A stretch of DNA of 64,000 nt from the NCBI RefSeq assembly GCF_030150205.1, contig NZ_JASLGT010000033.1, positions 1 through 64,000 of the forward strand. Reading direction: 5' to 3'. Under the pieces are notes generated by a model. It was not told where the DNA came from. It saw nothing but the letters and a program-made list of their open reading frames with translations, and searched no databases. Position 1 is the stretch's first letter, and each line of letters begins with the position of its first letter. The position numbers and the translations under genes are program-made. The DNA comes from Niabella sp. (lineage in GTDB: Bacteria; Bacteroidota; Bacteroidia; Chitinophagales; Chitinophagaceae). Positions 51,374-60,233 of this stretch are shown here, in pieces.

Positions 51374-52045
51374 TCATCCCTTTTGCCGGATATACCGGAT
51401 CATTCCGCGTGTAAGCAGCCATTGTGCCAGCACATAGGTGGTCATAATAGCCCAGCCGCCCCATGCTGTTGGGTGATAAAATTTATTCATTGCAAGCACA
51501 GAATCCGATACCACAAAAAAGATCGCTCCGGTCAGGATCATCTGTGCCGTTTTATGATCCGCCAGGTCATATAAATGCATCGCCAGCAGCAGCATAAAAC
51601 TGATGACGATACCATATACCAGCACCGGAATTTTTAACGCGTCCAGGTGCGGCAGCAAAAAGCTCATCATAAAAAAATAATACACGCCTACTATGATGGC
51701 CGTATACCATTTTCCGGAAACAGATTCCTGTGTTTTTATAAAATGAAAACACAGGATGTAAAAAACATGCGCAATCAAAAAGGAAACCAATCCCAGGATA
51801 AAGTATAATTCCTTGTTATTGGCAAACATTAACAGCGTGTCTCCCCCTGCAGAGAACAGCAATGCACCAATGATCCATTTTTTAAACGGCGAAATAATAC
51901 CGGCAGTTTCAGCAATAAAGATACCCAGTAAGGTGCCTGCCAGCAGGGGTTTTAAGAAAAATTGCAGGACATCATTTTGCAGGGCCATCCCGGCAAAATA
52001 CAGGAGCACCACGCCGATAAAAACAATATTCCAGGCAGCCTTCAT
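51374..52045 (-). CDS. Lysoplasmalogenase-like membrane protein (YhhN family)
   Basis: A 223-aa protein with about eight hydrophobic helices. It shows the YhhN/TMEM86 pattern: KPLLAGTLLG near residue 33, ALLFSAGGDTLLMF (conserved Asp, about 60-73), LVSFLIAHVFYILCF and ILTGAIFFVVSDSVLAMNKF (conserved Asp, about 170-189). Known members hydrolyse the vinyl-ether bond of lysoplasmalogens, but many bacterial members are untested. It lies 58 nt after the GH109-like gene on the same strand and may be co-transcribed with it. Confidence 0.85.
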   Translation of the reverse strand: MKAAWNIVFIGVVLLYFAGMALQNDVLQFFLKPLLAGTLLGIFIAETAGIISPFKKWIIGALLFSAGGDTLLMFANNKELYFILGLVSFLIAHVFYILCFHFIKTQESVSGKWYTAIIVGVYYFFMMSFLLPHLDALKIPVLVYGIVISFMLLLAMHLYDLADHKTAQMILTGAIFFVVSDSVLAMNKFYHPTAWGGWAIMTTYVLAQWLLTRGMIRYIRQKG

Positions 52046-52103
52046 TTTAAATTAAAAATAAGCATTCCGGTGATAGCAATAAAAAATGCATACAGGATTG
52101 CTC

Positions 52104-53504
52104 CTATCCTTTTACCGGCTTTACGCCCGTAAGGTTGCCATGATCAATAGAAAAAGTAAGCGGCAGGTTGGTTTTCCAGGCTCCTTTTGTAAAATCGGGA
52201 ATGGACACAGGAACCGATTTCCCGGCCACGGATCGCTCGCTTAACGGACCAATAGATGACCAGAGCGCTGCGTCATACACATTATGATCTACCGGCAAAC
52301 CGTTGCGCAAACAATCGACCCAACGCCAATCCATTAAAAAATCCATTCCGCCATGACCACCGATCTGCCGGGCCATTTCTCCCAGGTGCTTTACCAGCGG
52401 CAGGGTATATTTTTCTTCGATCTTTTTCATTTCTGCCTCCGGCAGCCAGCCATCATGCCCTACGGAAATTTTCCCCGGCAACGGATATTTTTGTGCCGCC
52501 GCCCGGGTTCCGCTTACCAGGTGCAACCTGGAGTACACGCGGGGCGAGCTGGTATCATGCTGCAGCATAATGGTTTTTCCCTTATGGGTTTTGATCACCG
52601 ATGTATTCATATTTCCTCTGAAAGGCGCATTCAGAAAGGGTTTGAAGGTGGCTGCATCTTTCTGGTACGCCTCCTTTTCAAGCCCGTTCAATGTAAAATC
52701 ATTGCTGCTCATCGATACCAGGTAATCCATCTGATCGCCCCGGTTGATGTTCATAATATTGCAAATGGGTCCCAGCCCATGGGTCGGATACAGGTTCCCG
52801 TTGCGTTTGGCATTTTCACGCAACCGCCAGAGATCGTACCGTTTGGTGGTATCAAAAAGACTATCGGCAATATCATGTATATATGCGCCTTCTCCATGAA
52901 TGATCTCACCAAAAAATCCCTGCCGGGCCATGTTCAGCGTTAGTAATTCAAAAAAATCATAGCAGCAGTTTTCCAGGAAAATGCAATGCCGCCGGTAGGT
53001 TTCCGAAGCTTTAACCAGGTCCCAGGCCTCCTGTACATTATCGTTGGTACCTATTTCCATGGCCACATGTTTGCCATGTGCCATTGCATAAATAGCAATG
53101 GGAATATGCAGCTTCCAATGGGTAGCGATATAAACCACATCAATATCCTTTCGTTCACAGAGCCGCATCCAGGCATCGGCCTTACCGGTATATAATTCAG
53201 GATTGAAGCCTGTGTTTTTTATGCTTTCTTTTGCCAGCTGCGCCCGTTCCGGCCGGATATCGCAAATAGCATTTACGGCCACATTTTCAATATAACAAAC
53301 CCTTTTAACCGCTGCCGCACCCCGGTTCCCCACGCCTACAAACCCGATACGTACGGTTTCCAGTTTGGCGGCGCGGTAATTGTTCATATTCACACCTGGT
53401 GCCAGCAGCGCCGAAGGCACCGAAGCCGTTGCTGTTCCAGCGGCTGCAGTACCTGCACCTAAGATTCCCAATACCTTTAAAAAGTCTCTCCTGTTATGAT
53501 TCAT
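52104..53504 (-). CDS. Gfo/Idh/MocA oxidoreductase, GH109-like (NAD-dependent glycosidase type), Tat-exported
   Basis: A 466-aa protein with a twin-arginine signal (NRRDFLKVLGILGAG), an NAD-binding Rossmann domain (VRIGFVGVGNRGAAAV, about 50-66) and the GH109 block GEGAYIHDIADSLFD with NGNLYPTHGLGPICNIMNINRGD. GH109 enzymes use tightly bound NAD to remove alpha-N-acetylgalactosamine; others of this group have different sugar substrates. It lies 232 bp downstream of the D-galactonate operon, on the same strand, so it could supply galactose-type sugars to it, but a link is only suggested by position. Confidence 0.88.
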   Translation of the reverse strand: MNHNRRDFLKVLGILGAGTAAAGTATASVPSALLAPGVNMNNYRAAKLETVRIGFVGVGNRGAAAVKRVCYIENVAVNAICDIRPERAQLAKESIKNTGFNPELYTGKADAWMRLCERKDIDVVYIATHWKLHIPIAIYAMAHGKHVAMEIGTNDNVQEAWDLVKASETYRRHCIFLENCCYDFFELLTLNMARQGFFGEIIHGEGAYIHDIADSLFDTTKRYDLWRLRENAKRNGNLYPTHGLGPICNIMNINRGDQMDYLVSMSSNDFTLNGLEKEAYQKDAATFKPFLNAPFRGNMNTSVIKTHKGKTIMLQHDTSSPRVYSRLHLVSGTRAAAQKYPLPGKISVGHDGWLPEAEMKKIEEKYTLPLVKHLGEMARQIGGHGGMDFLMDWRWVDCLRNGLPVDHNVYDAALWSSIGPLSERSVAGKSVPVSIPDFTKGAWKTNLPLTFSIDHGNLTGVKPVKG

Positions 53505-53736
53505 AAAACAACATTTTTAATAGCTGCGCTGCAGATCCGGCGTGCCCGGTTGCAGTACCATTTTCATTGGCAACGATCTTTAAAACAATCATCGGTTCCC
53601 ACGCAGCCGGTTAAAAATACAAAAACCTTTTATGGACCATCGGCCAAACACCGGCAACGTTCCCGCTAACGAATCGGCCGCCAACATCCAAATGCTAAAG
53701 GTATTGTCCCTTCAATCATGTGTACAAACAGATGGG

Positions 53737-54693
53737 CTATTCCTTAAACCCTGAATATTTTTTGAGAATCTTTAGTTGTCCTTTTACAAGGGCTTCATCT
53801 GCATCGGGCAATACGACTACCGGGACGTTCAGGGCTTCGCAGGCCAGTATATAAGCAGACAGATGTGTTGCATTGCCCAGCAGGTATACCGGCTGGTTTT
53901 GCGGCAATGTCTTCAGCTCTTCACCAATCAGCAGCCCGCTGAGATAATGATAATTTTGTTCCGGTAGCACCTGCTTTAATAATTGATTGGTACGCACTCC
54001 AAAAAGATGATGCAACAAAGAATGCGTTTGGCTAAGGCGTACAGCACTTATAAACCAGGCCCGGCAGCCGGGATCCGTTAGCTCCGTATTACGGATAACT
54101 GAACCCGAAAGGATACTCTGTTCCGCCAGCAGGCCAAACACCTCCCCGGTCATAAAGGTTTGAAAACCGGAGACCATGCCATTCCGGATCTGCACATGCT
54201 TGGGATGGGTTCCCGGTAACAACAGCAGCAGTTCCTGCTCCGTAGCAGGCAGGGCATCTGCAATTCCTATGATCTTTGTTTCCTCCCCCCGCATCACATC
54301 CGTTTCGGTACAGGCCCCGGAGATCAGCAGCAGCGGGTTACGATCATTTGGAAGCGGCTGCAATACCAGGCCGGAGCCATCCATAGCAAAGGGCAGCTTT
54401 TTATAAGACAATTCCATCAACCCAATGGAAGAAGAAGCCATGCCGGATATAACAACAGAGACTCTCTCGAGGGAGTAGCCCAGTTGCTGCTCCATAATAT
54501 AAATCTGCCGGTTTAAAAAGTCCGTATAATATTCCTGTCTGCTGATGTGGTCACGGACCTGTTGCCAGTCTGCCGCCGTATGTGCAATGCCTTGCTGATG
54601 TTGCACAGTTGCCTGTATAGCCAGATCATGTATTTGTACCAGTCGTAACCGGAAGGTACTCGTTCCCCAATCGCAACTTAAAAAACTATCCAT
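53737..54693 (-). CDS. dgoK: 2-dehydro-3-deoxygalactonokinase
   Basis: A 318-aa cytoplasmic sugar-acid kinase that phosphorylates 2-dehydro-3-deoxy-D-galactonate. The N-terminal phosphate-binding SCDWGTSTFRLRLV, the SSIGLMELSYKKLPF segment, LLLPGTHPKHVQIRNG (ATP/substrate region) and FQTFMTGEVFGLLAE are DgoK signatures. It is the last gene of the tight dgo operon, 10 nt after the transporter. Confidence 0.92.
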   Translation of the reverse strand: MDSFLSCDWGTSTFRLRLVQIHDLAIQATVQHQQGIAHTAADWQQVRDHISRQEYYTDFLNRQIYIMEQQLGYSLERVSVVISGMASSSIGLMELSYKKLPFAMDGSGLVLQPLPNDRNPLLLISGACTETDVMRGEETKIIGIADALPATEQELLLLLPGTHPKHVQIRNGMVSGFQTFMTGEVFGLLAEQSILSGSVIRNTELTDPGCRAWFISAVRLSQTHSLLHHLFGVRTNQLLKQVLPEQNYHYLSGLLIGEELKTLPQNQPVYLLGNATHLSAYILACEALNVPVVVLPDADEALVKGQLKILKKYSGFKE

Positions 54694-54703
54694 ACAATGA
54701 ATG

Positions 54704-56014
54704 TTATTGCTCCGATGAAGTGCCGGCAGCCACCCGTTCTACATTTCCCACCAGGAAGATGTAGGAACAGGCACCCAGTGCGCCCAATACCGCTATAAAC
54801 ATCAGTGCCGGCGCAAAATTGCCGCCACTGGCCAGGAATCCGATCACAATCGGCACTATGATACCGGAAAGCTGGCCAATAAAATTAAAAACACCGCCGG
54901 TAATATCGATCAGGTGTTTGGGAGCCAGCGTAGATACAAAGATCCAGGTAATAGAAGCAAAGCCTACTCCAAAAAAAGACACGGACATAAACAGGATGAT
55001 CCAGCCCGGCGTGTGTACATAATTAGCGCCCACAATACATACGGATAATAACAGCCCTGCAATGATGGGCCATTTGCGGGCACGTGCAAGCGGTACCCCC
55101 CTGCGCACCAGGTAGTCTGAAAGAAATCCCGAACTGAGCACGCCTGCAAATGCCGCCAGGTAAGGTACTGAGGCCCAGTAGCCCGATTGGATAAAATCCA
55201 TCCCCCGGTAATCGACCAGGTATTTGGGAAACCAGGTTAAAAAGAACCATAGGGCACCATTTACGGCAAACTGTCCCAGGTAAATACCCCATAATTTCCG
55301 GTGTGACAGTACTTCCCGGAGATCGCTCCATTGAAAGGCCCTTTTGGCATTATTATCCGGCTGGTTGTTTAACAGGCCGCCGCCTTTTTCTATATGCGCC
55401 AGCTCTGCCTTATTGGCTTTTTTATGTTGCAATGGGTCCCGGTAAAAAAAGTACCACACCAATCCCCATACAACACCGATCAGCCCGGTGATCACAAACA
55501 ACCCTTTCCAGCCGGCCTGCAGCTGGATCCTGGAAAGCACCGGCATCAGGAATGCCAGTCCCAGGAACTGCCCGGAAGTATACACCGCAATAGCCGAAGC
55601 CCGCTCCTGCATAGGAAACCAGCTACTGACCACCCGGTTGTTGATGGGGAAAGCCGGCGCCTCCAAAGCACCGGTAACCATCCGCAATCCAAACAGGGAT
55701 GCAAAGCCTCTTGCAAAACCCTGCAATACGGTAGCCAGCGACCAACTGATGAGGCTGATGGCATACAGTACCCTTGGCGCAAAACGGTTCACCAGGATGC
55801 CGCCGGGGATCTGGAATAACAGGTAGGTCCAGCTGAATGCGGAAAAAATAAGCCCCATCTGTACCGGCGAAAATTGGAATTCCTTTCCGATGGCGGAAGC
55901 CGCCACCGCCAGGTTACTGCGGTCCATATAATTGATAACCACATTTACAAATATGAGGAACAATACCTGGTACCGGATCCGTGTAGGCCTTGCAGCCGGG
56001 TTATTTGTATTCAT
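54704..56014 (-). CDS. dgoT: D-galactonate/hexuronate MFS transporter (anion:cation symporter family)
   Basis: A 436-aa inner-membrane carrier with twelve predicted helices. NYMDRSNLAVAASAIGKEF and FSWTYLLFQIPGGILVNRFA at the N-terminus and PAFPINNRVVSSWFP are marks of the ACS family of galactonate/hexuronate symporters. Its place between dgoD and dgoK (11 and 10 nt gaps) supports D-galactonate as the substrate. Confidence 0.9.
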   Translation of the reverse strand: MNTNNPAARPTRIRYQVLFLIFVNVVINYMDRSNLAVAASAIGKEFQFSPVQMGLIFSAFSWTYLLFQIPGGILVNRFAPRVLYAISLISWSLATVLQGFARGFASLFGLRMVTGALEAPAFPINNRVVSSWFPMQERASAIAVYTSGQFLGLAFLMPVLSRIQLQAGWKGLFVITGLIGVVWGLVWYFFYRDPLQHKKANKAELAHIEKGGGLLNNQPDNNAKRAFQWSDLREVLSHRKLWGIYLGQFAVNGALWFFLTWFPKYLVDYRGMDFIQSGYWASVPYLAAFAGVLSSGFLSDYLVRRGVPLARARKWPIIAGLLLSVCIVGANYVHTPGWIILFMSVSFFGVGFASITWIFVSTLAPKHLIDITGGVFNFIGQLSGIIVPIVIGFLASGGNFAPALMFIAVLGALGACSYIFLVGNVERVAAGTSSEQ

Positions 56015-56025
56015 ATTTTTTTATT

Positions 56026-57174
56026 TTACCATTCTGCGATACTTCCATCATGGTGCCGCCATACCGGGTTTCGCCAGTTATGCCCCACCGCAGCCATTTT
56101 GCGTACCTGCGCCTCATTCATATCAATGCCCAACCCGGGTTGGTCCGGTATCTTTACATATCCATCCTTGTATTCAAAAACCGTTTTATCGCTGAGGTAA
56201 TCCAACAGGTCACTGCCCTGGTTGTAATGGATACCCAGGCTTTGTTCCTGTATAAAAGCATTGTGGCAGGTTGCATCTACCTGCAAACAGGCCGCCAGGG
56301 CGATAGGGCCCAGCGGACAGTGCGGTGCAGCCGCCACATCAAAAGCTTCGGCCATCGAAAGGATCTTTTTGCATTCTGTGATGCCTCCCGCATGCGATAC
56401 ATCCGGCTGAATGATATCCGCATACCCTTCTGTAAGCAGGGTTTTGAACTGCCACCTGGAGAACATCCGCTCCCCGGTGGCAATTGGAATGGCTACATGA
56501 TTTGCAATTTCCCGCAATACCTCATTGTTTTCCGGCAATACGGGTTCTTCAATAAACATCGGGCGGAACGGTTCCAGTTCCTTTGCCAGGATCTTTGCCA
56601 TGGGTTTGTGTACCCGGCCATGAAAATCGATGCCGATCCCAAAATCGGGCCCGGTGGCCTCCCTTACGGCGGCGATGCGTGCCACGGCCTGATCGATCTT
56701 ATCATAGCTATCTACATATTGCAATTCCTCCGTGGCATTCATCTTTACCGCCAGGAATCCCTGTCCGGCCATCTGGCGGGCCGCAGCACCCACATCTGCG
56801 GGGCGGTCACCACCGATCCAGGAATAGACCTTCATAACATCATGCGCCCTGCCGCCCAGGAGCTGGTGTACCGGTGCGTTATAATACTTTCCTTTAATAT
56901 CCCACAGTGCCTGGTCAATACCGGCAATGGCACTCATAAGGATGGGGCCTCCACGGTAAAACCCTGCGCGGTACATCGTGTTCCAGTGGTCCTCGATGTT
57001 TAATGGATCCTTACCCTCCAGGTATTCCATCAGCTCATCTACCGCGGCCTTTACAGTGGCGGCCCTCCCCTCAATCACCGGTTCGCCCCAGCCCGTGATG
57101 CCTTCATCGGTTTCAATTTTTAAAAACAGCCAGCGGGGTGGCACCTGGAACAGTTCATAACTTTTTATTTTCAT
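56026..57174 (-). CDS. dgoD: D-galactonate dehydratase
   Basis: A 382-aa enolase-superfamily enzyme that dehydrates D-galactonate to 2-dehydro-3-deoxygalactonate. It follows E. coli DgoD closely: PPRWLFLKIETDEG, RAGFYRGGPILMSAIAG, GIDFHGRV (metal Asp and catalytic His), FIEEPV, TGERMFSRW, SHAGGITECKKI, APHCPLGPIALAACLQ and the end WRHHDGSIAEW. The ATG at 57174 (MKIKSYEL) is the family start; one at 57180 adds two residues. Second gene of the operon, 11 nt after the aldolase. Confidence 0.95.
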   Translation of the reverse strand: MKIKSYELFQVPPRWLFLKIETDEGITGWGEPVIEGRAATVKAAVDELMEYLEGKDPLNIEDHWNTMYRAGFYRGGPILMSAIAGIDQALWDIKGKYYNAPVHQLLGGRAHDVMKVYSWIGGDRPADVGAAARQMAGQGFLAVKMNATEELQYVDSYDKIDQAVARIAAVREATGPDFGIGIDFHGRVHKPMAKILAKELEPFRPMFIEEPVLPENNEVLREIANHVAIPIATGERMFSRWQFKTLLTEGYADIIQPDVSHAGGITECKKILSMAEAFDVAAAPHCPLGPIALAACLQVDATCHNAFIQEQSLGIHYNQGSDLLDYLSDKTVFEYKDGYVKIPDQPGLGIDMNEAQVRKMAAVGHNWRNPVWRHHDGSIAEW

Positions 57175-57185
57175 AAACATCTTGT

Positions 57186-57809
57186 TTAGGAGGCCATCGC
57201 CCTGATAAATTTCCGGGCATTTTCTTTCAGCGTTTCCAGGTAGGCGCCGGTTATTGGCTCCTTGGTATTCACCAATGCGCTGCCAATGCCAAATCCAACC
57301 GCCCCGGTCTTCAGATAGGCCCCAATATTCTCCGGTGTAATACCTCCGGTAGGCAATAAGGGAATATGCGGCAACGGAGCCCTGAGGTCTTTAATATACG
57401 CAGGAGAAGGGGAAGGGAATACCTTTACAATATCTCCGCCAGCGCGATGGGCCGTATAAATTTCCGTAGCGGTATAGGCACCGGGAATACTGACAGCTCC
57501 CAGTTTTTTTGTAGCAAGGATCACGCTTTCATCCACTACGGGAGAAAGGATAAAACGGGCCCCGGCGCTCACCGCATCTGCAGCCATGGTGGCATTTAGT
57601 ACGGTTCCGGCTCCAATGACCATATCTCCACCCAGCTTGTCCGCCACCTGTTCGATGGCCCGCAGCGGCGCTTCCGAATTCATGGTAATTTCCAGCAGCC
57701 GGATGCCGCCCTCATATAAGGCAGTGGCAATGCGAACTACATCTAAAGGATCCGCGCCCCGTAAAATAGCAATGAGTTTGTGGGTCGTTATTTGTTGATA
57801 GACGGTCAT
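57186..57809 (-). CDS. dgoA: 2-dehydro-3-deoxy-6-phosphogalactonate aldolase (KDPG/KHG aldolase family)
   Basis: A 207-aa cytoplasmic class I aldolase splitting KDPGal into pyruvate and glyceraldehyde 3-phosphate. Glu40 (LLEITMNS), GAGTVLN (about 66-72), the Schiff-base Lys129 (DIVKVFPSP) and TGGITPENIGAYL are present. It heads the four-gene operon aldolase-dgoD-dgoT-dgoK, whose gaps of 10-11 nt imply one transcript. A -7-like TATCTTTC lies on the minus strand at 57851-57858. No dedicated regulator is seen. Confidence 0.92.
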   Translation of the reverse strand: MTVYQQITTHKLIAILRGADPLDVVRIATALYEGGIRLLEITMNSEAPLRAIEQVADKLGGDMVIGAGTVLNATMAADAVSAGARFILSPVVDESVILATKKLGAVSIPGAYTATEIYTAHRAGGDIVKVFPSPSPAYIKDLRAPLPHIPLLPTGGITPENIGAYLKTGAVGFGIGSALVNTKEPITGAYLETLKENARKFIRAMAS

Positions 57810-57920
57810 ATCGTTCCTGTTATTTTTAATGCGAAATCGTTAATGAGAGCGAAAGATAAACAGAAAAGGTAAAAAAGCCAATGCGCTGTTCATGCAGACA
57901 AAGCAGCTATATCCAGAAAA

Positions 57921-58032
57921 AGCCATCAGCGTAGATTCGCGGAAAATATCTGCGAAAAATCTGCGGGAAAGGTATCCCGCAAATGACGCGGATCTACCGC
58001 AGAAGGCGAAACGATCAGCAGAAATCAGCGGG
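57921..58032. repeat. Degenerate CGCAGATT-type dispersed repeat
   Basis: A cluster of short forward and inverted copies of GCGGAAAATATCTGCG, AATCTGCGGG, TATCCCGC, ACGCGGATCTACCGCAG and ATCAGCGGG fills the gap between the dgo operon and ispG. It is related to the outer palindrome of the 23-kb array. Confidence 0.7.
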
Positions 58033-58085
58033 AAAAACCGCCGGCAGCCACAAGCTTATAAATGAATCCACACTCAAACATTGGT

Positions 58086-58093
58086 TATCTTTG
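58086..58093 (+). promoter_or_regulatory. -7 box of ispG
   Basis: TATCTTTG is a perfect TAnnTTTG and ends 4 nt before ATG 58098. It rules out the earlier in-frame ATG at 58062, which lies upstream of the promoter, and predicts a leaderless mRNA. Confidence 0.6.
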
Positions 58094-58097
58094 CACC

Positions 58098-60113
58098 ATG
58101 GAATTATACGCAGCATCACTCACTTCATATAAAAGACTGTTAACCAAAGAGGTAAAGATCGGAGATTTATTACTCGGCAACCATCATCCCATCCGGGTGC
58201 AAACCATGACCACCACCGATACCATGGATACGATGGGTACGGTGGAACAATCCATCCGGTGCATTGAAGCAGGTGCGGAACTGGTACGGATCACCGCGCC
58301 TTCTAAAAAAGAAGCGGAGAACCTGCTGAATATAAAAAATGAGCTGCACAAAAGAGGGTATAACACGCCGCTGGTGGCCGACATCCATTTTACACCCAAT
58401 GCTGCGGAAATTGCGGCACGTATCGTAGAGAAAGTACGGGTGAACCCCGGCAATTATGTCGATAAAAAGAAATTTGAACAGATTGAATATACCGATGCAG
58501 AATATGCAGAGGAGATCGACCGCATCCGCGACCGCTTTACACCGTTGATCAAAGTGTGTAAGGAATATGGTACCGCCATGCGCATTGGCACCAATCATGG
58601 CAGCCTGAGCGACCGCATCATGAGCCGTTATGGCGATACGCCCATGGGCATGGTAGAAAGTGCGATGGAATTTTTACGTATTGCAAGGGATGAGCAGTAC
58701 CACCAGATTGTGCTGAGTATGAAAGCCAGCAACCCCATTGTAATGGTGCAGGCCTACCGGCTGCTGATCAAAACCATGGATGAGGAATTTGGAGAGATCT
58801 ACCCGCTGCACCTGGGCGTTACCGAAGCGGGCGACGGAGAGGATGGCCGCATCAAATCAGCGATCGGTATCGGAACGCTTATGGAGGATGGCATCGGCGA
58901 CACCATCCGTGTTTCGCTTACCGAAGATCCGGAACTGGAAATTCCGGTATGCCGGGATATTGTGAAGCGGTATGAAACCAGTTTACAAGTTGAAAAGTTG
59001 AAAAGTTTACAGGAGAGAGAGACGGCTACCCCCTCTCTGTCAACTAATCACTACAACCCCTTTCAATCGCGGAAACACAAGACCATCAGTGTGGGAAATA
59101 TTGGCGGGGAGCAGGTGCCGGTGGTCATAGCAGATCTGAGCAAACTGGCAGCAATTACACCTGCCTCGTTGCAGGCTGTGGGTTATACCTATGATGCCGT
59201 TAATGATAAATGGCATATTGCCGATGCGGCTGCGGATTATATCTACACCGCCAAGGCCGAACTGGATTTTTCTTTACCCGGTCTGCTGAAGGTGATTACC
59301 ACGCCTGAGCATTGGGCCGCGGCAAAAGATCAGGCAAAATATTTTCCCCTATACGAGACTGATACGTTTTTGAATACCGGCACAACAAGCCAGACCCTGA
59401 ATTTTGTGCTGCTCGATGCCGGTAATTTGCAGGCATTGGACGCGTTAGCAGCGAAAACAAACATCGTGCTTTGCCTGAACAGTCATCAAAAAAACGCCAT
59501 GCAATCGGTACGCCGCATGTGTATTGCATTGGAAGAACGGGGCATCAACCATCCGCTGATTTTTATTACGGATAGTAACTGGAGCACCGCAGATGAGCAT
59601 TTGATCCATTTTGCCACAGAAACCGGTGCGCTGTTCCTGGATGGATATGGCAATGGTATTTGTCTTGGAATGCATGCGCAGGCTTACCAACAATTTAACG
59701 ACGCCCAACTCAGCGGACGCCGCTATACTTTGGCTGCAGACACCGGCGCTGCAGAACAGTTTATGAACAACACAGCCTTTAGTATTTTACAGGCTACCCG
59801 TACCCGCATTTCAAAAACTGAATATATCTCTTGTCCCTCCTGTGGCCGAACCCTGTTCGATCTGCAGGAAACCACAACAAAGATCCGTTCGGTTACCAAT
59901 CACCTCAAAGGAGTGAAGATCGCCATCATGGGATGTATCGTCAATGGTCCGGGCGAGATGGCCGATGCTGATTTTGGGTATGTAGGCAGCGGTCCCGGAA
60001 AGATCACCCTTTACAAAGGCAAGGACGTGGTAAAACGGAACGTGAACAGCGATATTGCGGTGGAAGAACTCATCAATCTTCTAAGGGAGAATGAGGTCTG
60101 GATTGAGCCTTAG
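58098..60113 (+). CDS. ispG: 4-hydroxy-3-methylbut-2-en-1-yl diphosphate synthase (IspG/GcpE), long form
   Basis: A 671-aa iron-sulfur enzyme of the MEP isoprenoid pathway that reductively opens MEcPP to HMBPP. The N-terminal TIM barrel has KIGDLLLGNHHPIRVQTM, LVADIHFTP and GTNHGSLSDRIM. The [4Fe-4S] ligands are Cys579, Cys582 (CPSCGRT), Cys613 and Glu620 (GCIVNGPGEM). Between barrel and Fe-S domain lies the large insert typical of the Bacteroidota/plant/Chlamydia form, which explains the length. A short repeat-derived segment enters the linker near residues 296-314. The start is set by the promoter box at 58086-58093. Confidence 0.95.
   Translation: MELYAASLTSYKRLLTKEVKIGDLLLGNHHPIRVQTMTTTDTMDTMGTVEQSIRCIEAGAELVRITAPSKKEAENLLNIKNELHKRGYNTPLVADIHFTPNAAEIAARIVEKVRVNPGNYVDKKKFEQIEYTDAEYAEEIDRIRDRFTPLIKVCKEYGTAMRIGTNHGSLSDRIMSRYGDTPMGMVESAMEFLRIARDEQYHQIVLSMKASNPIVMVQAYRLLIKTMDEEFGEIYPLHLGVTEAGDGEDGRIKSAIGIGTLMEDGIGDTIRVSLTEDPELEIPVCRDIVKRYETSLQVEKLKSLQERETATPSLSTNHYNPFQSRKHKTISVGNIGGEQVPVVIADLSKLAAITPASLQAVGYTYDAVNDKWHIADAAADYIYTAKAELDFSLPGLLKVITTPEHWAAAKDQAKYFPLYETDTFLNTGTTSQTLNFVLLDAGNLQALDALAAKTNIVLCLNSHQKNAMQSVRRMCIALEERGINHPLIFITDSNWSTADEHLIHFATETGALFLDGYGNGICLGMHAQAYQQFNDAQLSGRRYTLAADTGAAEQFMNNTAFSILQATRTRISKTEYISCPSCGRTLFDLQETTTKIRSVTNHLKGVKIAIMGCIVNGPGEMADADFGYVGSGPGKITLYKGKDVVKRNVNSDIAVEELINLLRENEVWIEP
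58982..59038. repeat. AAGTTG repeat and AGAGAG hairpin inside ispG
   Basis: TTTACAAGTTGAAAAGTTGA... is a tandem AAGTTGAA repeat (58982-59013), followed by AGAGAGAGA against CTCTCT. It encodes a low-complexity linker (LQVEKLKSLQERE) between two conserved domains. Frame is kept. Confidence 0.75.
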
Positions 60114-60117
60114 GGCT

Positions 60118-60160
60118 GCTTAGCTATTAGCGATCAGTTTTCAGCCTTCAGTTATCAGTT
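60118..60160. repeat. ATCAG-type repeats downstream of ispG
   Basis: GCTATTAGCGATCAG, TTTTCAGCC and TTCAGTTATCAG form imperfect tandem units like those in the murI leader. The stretch GAACCTGGAACCCTTAAAAC at 60222-60241 is a partial copy of the repeat found before acpS. Confidence 0.65.
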
Positions 60161-60233
60161 AATTGCGTTTGGGATCGATGATCCGGGTTGCGAGCATAAA
60201 CCGAATCTGATGTGAACATTGAACCTGGAACCC

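Noticed and set aside
58062..58097. Earlier ATG for ispG
   Set aside because: It lies upstream of the perfect -7 box TATCTTTG, and family members begin near the MELYAASLTSY start.
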